From an uncultured Selenomonadales bacterium (GTDB taxonomy: Bacteria; Bacillota; Negativicutes; Selenomonadales; Selenomonadaceae), in contig CALGGP010000357.1 of NCBI GenBank assembly GCA_937915885.1, positions 1 through 19,256 on the forward strand: a stretch of DNA of 19,256 nucleotides, given 5' to 3'. A program made the position numbers and the translations under genes. This document shows, one piece after another, positions 14,893 to 19,256 of this stretch (position 1 is its first letter; the number at the start of each line of letters is the position of its first letter). The notes under the pieces are model-generated. The model was not told where the DNA came from. It worked only from the letters and a program-made list of their open reading frames with translations, and did no database searches.

Positions 14893-16722
14893 ATGTGCGG
14901 AATCGTTGGTTACATCGGAAATAAAAATGCCGCGCCATTCCTGCTCGACGGGCTCACCAAGCTCGAGTATCGCGGCTACGACTCGGCGGGCATCGCCATT
15001 TTCGACGGCAATAATATTTTTATCGAGAAATCCGTCGGCAGGCTCGACGCGCTCAAGGATAAACTCAAGGGGCGTACGCCGGACGGAGTGATCGGCATAG
15101 GTCACACGCGTTGGGCCACGCATGGGCGTCCGTCCGATCAAAATGCGCACCCGCACACCGATTGCGACGGTAATTTTGTCGTCGTTCACAACGGCATCAT
15201 CGAAAATTTTATGACGTTGAAGGAGCAATTGATTGCGCGCGGGCATCGTTTTACGTCGGAGACCGATACCGAGGTCGTCGCTCATCTCATTGAAGAATTT
15301 TATAAAGGCGACTTCGCCGACGCCGTCCGCGCGGTGCTCAAAAAAATTGAGGGCTCCTATTCGCTCGTGTTCATGTCGAAAAATCATCCCGACACTCTGA
15401 TTTGCGCCAAACAGGATAATCCGTTGGTGGTGGGGCTGGGCGACGGCGAAAATTTCATCGCATCGGACATTCCGGCGATCATCAATCACACTCGAAAGAC
15501 TTACATTCTCAACGACGGCGAGGTGGCGATCGTCAAGAAAACTTCCGTCGAGATCACCGATCGCAACGGCGCGCCCGTCGACAAGAAAATTTTCCACGTC
15601 AATTGGAACGCGGAGGCGGCGGAAAAAGGCGGCTACGAACATTTTATGTTGAAGGAGATAAACGAGCAGCCGAAGGCGGTGCGCGATACGATGTCGAAGC
15701 GTGTGGCGAAGGACGGCAGTCGGATCACGCTTGACGAGCTCAATTGGTCGACGGAATTTCTCAACGGGATCGATAAGGTTTACATCGTGGCGTGCGGGAC
15801 AGCGTATCACGCGGGGTTGGTCGGCAAATTTTATATTGAGAAGCTGGCGCGAATCCTCGTCGAAGTCGATCTGGCGTCGGAGTTCCGATATCGTGATCCG
15901 ATCGTCGACGAAAAAACATTGGTGATAGTGATCAGTCAATCGGGCGAAACGAGCGACACGTTAGCGGCGCTGAAAGAATCGAAACGGCGCGGCGCAAAGA
16001 CGTTGGCGGTGACAAACGTCGTGGGCTCATCGATCGCTCGAGAAGCGGATCAAGTCATTCACACGTGGGCGGGACCGGAGATTGCGGTGGCGTCGACGAA
16101 GGCGTACACGACGCAATTGATTTTGATGTTTATGTTGGCGCTGTACATGGCGCAATTGCGGTCGACGGTGACGGACGAGCGGGCGCGCGAATTGATCGGG
16201 CTGTTGAAAAAAATCCCCGCGCAAATCAGCGAGACGTTGTCGGATGTGGAGCCGATCAAAACCTTCGCACGGCGCTACGGATTCAACGAAGATGTATTTT
16301 ATATCGGACGGTCGCTCGACTATGATGTGGCGCTCGAGGGCGCGTTGAAGTTGAAGGAGATCAGCTACATACATGCGGAGGCGTATGCGTCGGGCGAATT
16401 GAAGCACGGGACGTTGGCGCTGATCGTCGAGGGCGTGCCGGTGATCGCGCTCGCGACGCAAAAAAGCGTCTACGAAAAAACGGTGTCGAATATCAAGGAA
16501 GTGAAGGCGCGGGACGCGGTAGTGATCGGGATCGCGGCGGACGGCGACACGGAGATCGAAAAATTTGTCGACCACGTGATGTTCGTGCCCGACACCGACG
16601 AATTATTGATCCCGTTGTTGGCGGTGGTGCCGCTCCAATTGTTGGCGTATTACGCGGCGATCACGCGGGGCTGCGATGTTGACAAGCCGAGGAATTTGGC
16701 AAAATCGGTCACGGTCGAATGA
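14893..16722 (+). CDS. glmS: Glucosamine-fructose-6-phosphate aminotransferase (GlmS)
   Basis: Makes glucosamine 6-phosphate from fructose 6-phosphate and glutamine, the entry step to UDP-GlcNAc for peptidoglycan and surface glycans. The 609-residue length is normal for the family. The catalytic N-terminal Cys2 (after Met removal) begins MCGIVGYIGN; LEYRGYDSAGIA and GHTRWATHGRPSDQNAHPH follow in the glutaminase domain. Two SIS sugar-isomerase domains occupy about 285-430 and 455-600 (ACGTAYHAGL, SQSGETSDTLAALK, ASTKAYTTQ), and the chain ends KPRNLAKSVTVE as usual. SD CGGAGG lies 7 bases before ATG. The stop overlaps the next start (ATGA). Confidence 0.97.
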   Translation: MCGIVGYIGNKNAAPFLLDGLTKLEYRGYDSAGIAIFDGNNIFIEKSVGRLDALKDKLKGRTPDGVIGIGHTRWATHGRPSDQNAHPHTDCDGNFVVVHNGIIENFMTLKEQLIARGHRFTSETDTEVVAHLIEEFYKGDFADAVRAVLKKIEGSYSLVFMSKNHPDTLICAKQDNPLVVGLGDGENFIASDIPAIINHTRKTYILNDGEVAIVKKTSVEITDRNGAPVDKKIFHVNWNAEAAEKGGYEHFMLKEINEQPKAVRDTMSKRVAKDGSRITLDELNWSTEFLNGIDKVYIVACGTAYHAGLVGKFYIEKLARILVEVDLASEFRYRDPIVDEKTLVIVISQSGETSDTLAALKESKRRGAKTLAVTNVVGSSIAREADQVIHTWAGPEIAVASTKAYTTQLILMFMLALYMAQLRSTVTDERARELIGLLKKIPAQISETLSDVEPIKTFARRYGFNEDVFYIGRSLDYDVALEGALKLKEISYIHAEAYASGELKHGTLALIVEGVPVIALATQKSVYEKTVSNIKEVKARDAVVIGIAADGDTEIEKFVDHVMFVPDTDELLIPLLAVVPLQLLAYYAAITRGCDVDKPRNLAKSVTVE

Positions 16723-17447
16723 AACCGCGCGTTGAGATATTGGGAGTGGGCGTCGACCCCGTGACGATGTCGGAAGCGCTAGAGCGCGTTGAAGAATTTT
16801 TCTCCGCGCGGAGCCCCAAATTGATTGCGACCGCCAACGCCGAGATGTTAATGCGCTCGACGCACGACGAAGAATTACGCTCGATCCTCAACGGCGCGGA
16901 TTTGGTTGTGCCCGACGGCGCGGGAACTGTTTGGGCGGCTCATCATTTGGGTGCGGAGATGCCCGAACGAGTTGCCGGCTACGATCTCGCGCAAGAGATC
17001 ATGAGACGAGCGCCGTCGGCTCAACGAAAAATATTTTTCTTCGGGTCGGCGCCCGGCGTCGCGGATAAGGCGAAATTAAAAGCGGAGGAACTTTACCCGG
17101 GCATATCGATAGTCGGGACGCGCAACGGATTTTTTTCCGCCGACGACGAGCCGTCAATCATCGAGCAAATAAAAAATGCGCAACCCGATTTATTATTGGT
17201 CGCGCTCGGAGTGCCGAAACAAGAAAAATGGTTGGCGGCGCATCTGCAGGAGCTGAACGTGCCGGTATCGATCGGCGTGGGCGGAACGTTCGACGTGATG
17301 GCGGGCGTGATGAAGCGCGCGCCGAAGTGGATGCAACGGGCGAAACTCGAGTGGTTGTTTCGAGCGATGCTCCAGCCCAAGCGCGCGGGACGACTGATCG
17401 CGCTGCCGAAATTCGTGCTGAAGGTGCACGCGTCGAAAACGGAGTGA
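16719..17447 (+). CDS. WecG/TagA/CpsF-family glycosyltransferase
   Basis: Membrane-associated transferase, likely adding an N-acetylmannosamine-type sugar to undecaprenyl-diphosphate-GlcNAc in synthesis of a surface polymer. The 242 residues show the family layout: ILGVGVDPVT at the start, ATANAEML at 37-44, VVPDGAGTVW with Asp66 at the position of the known catalytic Asp, RVAGYDL, FFFGSAPG, GVPKQEKW, and GVGGTFDVMAG. The basic and hydrophobic C-terminal tail is AKLEWLFRAMLQPKRAGR, which in TagA enzymes serves membrane contact. Its start overlaps the glmS stop by 4 bases, so it is coupled to the supply of amino sugar. The exact donor and acceptor are not readable. Confidence 0.92.
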   Translation: MKPRVEILGVGVDPVTMSEALERVEEFFSARSPKLIATANAEMLMRSTHDEELRSILNGADLVVPDGAGTVWAAHHLGAEMPERVAGYDLAQEIMRRAPSAQRKIFFFGSAPGVADKAKLKAEELYPGISIVGTRNGFFSADDEPSIIEQIKNAQPDLLLVALGVPKQEKWLAAHLQELNVPVSIGVGGTFDVMAGVMKRAPKWMQRAKLEWLFRAMLQPKRAGRLIALPKFVLKVHASKTE

Positions 17448-17453
17448 TCATCA

Positions 17454-18662
17454 ATGCCGCGCCGATTTTTTATCAAGCTGCTCGTCGCGCTCGGTCTGAC
17501 AAAATTTTTTCCGTCGCTCGAGCCCGAAATTATTTCAGCCTCCGCGCGGAGCTATAAAAAAATTTCTCTCGACATCGAACAATTGATCACCGTCGAACCG
17601 CGCACCTCACGCACTCTGATGTGGCGGCTCGATCATTCTCTCGATTGTCGCGTCGAGTTCCGATTGATCGGCGATGAAAATATTTTTTCGATCCGCGCGG
17701 ATTCCGTCAACTACGAAGACCTTTTCATTTACAATTGTCGATTGGAAAATTTAAAACCCGAGAGTGTTTACGAATATCGAGTGATCGCCGACGACCGCGC
17801 CACCGCTTGGAAAAAATTTTCGACGCCGGGCTTCGGAGCCTTTCAAATGTTGATCTTCTGTGACAGTCAATGCGTCGATTACGGCGTGTGGAAGTCCGTC
17901 GCCGACATTGCCGATAAAAATTTTCCCGACGCCGAACTCGTCACCGTCCTCGGCGACATCACCGACAACGGGCAATACGCCCCGGGCTGGCGCGGTTGGC
18001 ACGACGGCGCCGCCCGCTTGCTGTCGTCTCGAATTTTCGCGCCGGTGATGGGCAATCACGAGTGCTACGAGCCCGTCAATTGGCTCAACTGCCTCCCCGT
18101 CGGATATCTGAATCATTTCGTCCAACCGTCGAACGGCTCAAAAAAATTCGACGGCTATTTTTATTCCTTCGACTACGGCGCGGTTCACTTCATCGTGCTC
18201 AACACTCAGTTTGACGAGCTCGAAACGTTTTTGCCCGCGCTCGAGGACGAACAAAAATATTGGTTGCGGCGCGATGTTGCCGACTGCAATCGACCGTGGC
18301 GAATTGTTTTGATGCATAAGGATATTTTTGATTACATGCGCGAGACGTTCAGCGATGTGGGCGACCGATTGATGCCGCTGTTTGATGAGCTCGGGATTGA
18401 TTTGGTGTTAACGGCGCATCTTCATACGTATCGCAATCGCGGACACATTTTCGAGCAAAAAAAATCCGATCACGGTCCCGTCTACGTGATGTGCGGGCTT
18501 GCCGGTGATCAGAGATATACCGAAAAGGTCAGCGCGGCGTTTGACGAGGTCGCCGCCACCCCCAAAGATAATTATCTGGTGCTCGACGCCGACGCCTCCG
18601 GGCTGCGAGGCGAACCCGCCCGAAACGGCGGCCGCGAGCTTCACGTTTACCTCCTCGGATGA
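17454..18662 (+). CDS. Exported calcineurin-like metallophosphoesterase
   Basis: Secreted or membrane-anchored phosphatase of up to 402 residues. The N-terminus, MPRRFFIKLLVALGLTKFF, contains RRxFxK and a hydrophobic stretch, so Tat export is possible. Residues ~40-125 form a fibronectin-III-like purple-acid-phosphatase N domain (SRTLMWRL, LKPESVYEYRV). The catalytic domain has all metal ligands: Asp137 (FCDSQ), Asp168 and Asn172 (LGDITDNG), Asn201-His202 (MGNHE), His288 (LMHKD), and His322/His324 (LTAHLHTYRNR). SD GGAGTGA lies 6 bases before ATG; it starts 6 bases after the WecG/TagA stop. The stop codon falls at the point where foreign sequence begins (about 18663-18670), so the true C-terminus may be missing or altered. 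Confidence 0.85.
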   Translation: MPRRFFIKLLVALGLTKFFPSLEPEIISASARSYKKISLDIEQLITVEPRTSRTLMWRLDHSLDCRVEFRLIGDENIFSIRADSVNYEDLFIYNCRLENLKPESVYEYRVIADDRATAWKKFSTPGFGAFQMLIFCDSQCVDYGVWKSVADIADKNFPDAELVTVLGDITDNGQYAPGWRGWHDGAARLLSSRIFAPVMGNHECYEPVNWLNCLPVGYLNHFVQPSNGSKKFDGYFYSFDYGAVHFIVLNTQFDELETFLPALEDEQKYWLRRDVADCNRPWRIVLMHKDIFDYMRETFSDVGDRLMPLFDELGIDLVLTAHLHTYRNRGHIFEQKKSDHGPVYVMCGLAGDQRYTEKVSAAFDEVAATPKDNYLVLDADASGLRGEPARNGGRELHVYLLG

Positions 18663-18669
18663 ATCCGTG

Positions 18670-18888
18670 TGCAGCGTAAACGATTCCGGCCTGCTTCATG
18701 GCAGCGGGGTTGTCCCCGAATTTATCTACTATGGCCCGGAACCGTTGGGGCACGTGAGTGCCGGAGAGAGCCACGCTTCTCTCCAGCTGCCGGGCGTTGG
18801 TTATAGGCATTATTCCGGCCAGAACCGGCACAGTGATTCCTTTCTCCCGTATGCGGTAAAGAAAATTGTAGAGGATATCTAGGTTGGA
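18670..18888 (-). pseudogene. metF: Fragment of metF (methylenetetrahydrofolate reductase), chimeric
   Basis: Internal piece of about 73 codons without start or end. On the minus strand it reads DILYNFLYRIREKGITVPVL, then AGIMPITNARQLERSVALSG, then RFRAIVDKFGDNPAAMKQAG ending IVYAA; these are characteristic MetF core motifs. Homology stops abruptly at both sides. On the right the frame degenerates to ALSN and soon meets a stop; on the left the expected TEQ after YA is replaced by the phosphatase tail. Codon use also differs from the rest of the window. Best explained as a chimeric join rather than a native gene remnant. Confidence 0.8.
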
Positions 18889-19232
18889 AAGTGCAAGATT
18901 AGCATTGTTTTGGACTTTAAGTTATACAAAATAATTACCATTGCATGAACATAGTGTTGATCGGCCTCATTAAGGAATAGTTTATGCTCGTCCTTTTTGA
19001 CCATTGTCCAGACATGAAATATCCCTCTTATCACCTAGATAAACTCGCATAAGGTGTAGCATGTCTTCGAGTGAGTTGTTGTAACCACCGATTGATTTGC
19101 AAATTACACATTTGGGTGGCAACTGATATTACATGGTACTACCTCTCTCGATTCAATGTCCCAAAAAACAATCCATGAGATATAAGAAAGAATTGCAATT
19201 GAGCATCTTATTTTATATAAGTATATTATACT
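18889..19232. other. AT-rich sequence without genes, foreign to the window
   Basis: About 340 bases of much lower GC than the preceding 18.6 kb, with no open frame of note on either strand and no recognisable RNA gene. The change in base composition occurs at the end of the metF fragment. I see nothing functional in it. Confidence 0.6.
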
Positions 19233-19256
19233 GGGGATTGGGGATTGGGGATTGGG
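19233..19256 (+). repeat. (GGGGATT)n heptamer repeat at the window end
   Basis: Three full GGGGATT units plus GGG, running into the last base. Four G-tracts with ATT spacers could form a G-quadruplex. Heptamer repeats of this style (compare STRR elements) are known from cyanobacterial genomes, which may hint at the source of this end segment. Confidence 0.85.

Noticed and set aside
18637..18708. In another plus frame the sequence reads FTFTSSDESVCSVNDSGLLH, resembling a bacterial Ig-like (BIG_2) domain.
   Set aside because: Most of it (from about 18670) is the exact antisense of the metF codons KQAGIVYAA, and no longer domain follows. Treated as coincidence near a chimeric junction.
19233..19256. 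(GGGGATT)n as a ciliate-like telomere.
   Set aside because: Known ciliate telomeres use GGGGTT or GGGGTTTT units; only three units are present and nothing else suggests a chromosome end.

Overview
The window comes from a chromosome of about 57% GC. It suggests a diderm Firmicute, most likely a Negativicute of the Selenomonadaceae type. That is an inference from gene content: an exported LPP20-family protein, a CHASE2 adenylate cyclase, a IIA-IIB-IIC fructose PTS, a WecG/TagA transferase, and remnants of CDP-glycerol-type surface-glycan genes. Vegetative promoters match the TTGACA/TATAAT consensus well, with 17-18 bp spacers. Several starts are TTG with strong Shine-Dalgarno sequences.

Layout, left to right. 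(1) 19-3591, minus strand: a peptide ABC importer operon in transcription order oppA, oppB, oppC. Its ATPases would lie beyond the left edge. (2) 3743-8408, plus strand: a tightly packed operon divergent from opp. It encodes an exported LPP20-like protein, a CHASE2 class III adenylate cyclase, a metallo-beta-lactamase-fold hydrolase and a GAF-GGDEF diguanylate cyclase, so one transcript carries cAMP and c-di-GMP signalling proteins. (3) 8405-12506, plus strand: a fructose operon with fruK, a short IIA-IIB protein lacking IIC, a gene-less IS200/IS605-like element with an omegaRNA-like 3' end, then a complete IIABC permease and a terminator. (4) 12510-12850: a compact convergent locus that looks like a chromosomal type I toxin-antitoxin system of par/Fst architecture. 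It has a 33-residue membrane peptide, an antisense promoter, a shared bidirectional terminator, and a repeat that lets the antisense RNA pair with the toxin start codon. (5) About 12851-14734, minus strand: decaying surface-glycan genes, one shredded and one interrupted by an in-frame TGA yet still carrying a consensus promoter. (6) 14832-18662, plus strand: glmS, a WecG/TagA/CpsF glycosyltransferase and an exported metallophosphoesterase, forming an amino-sugar and cell-envelope operon.

The last ~590 bases do not belong with the rest. A fragment of metF on the minus strand (about 18670-18888) joins abruptly to the phosphatase end. It is followed by AT-rich sequence without genes, ending in a (GGGGATT)n heptamer repeat at the last base. 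This looks like a chimeric assembly or amplification product, and the phosphatase C-terminus may be affected.

The strongest candidates for something new are the par-like toxin-antitoxin locus, the solo omegaRNA-like element inside the fructose operon, the two-nucleotide signalling operon, and an over-represented palindrome, TCCGCGCGGA.
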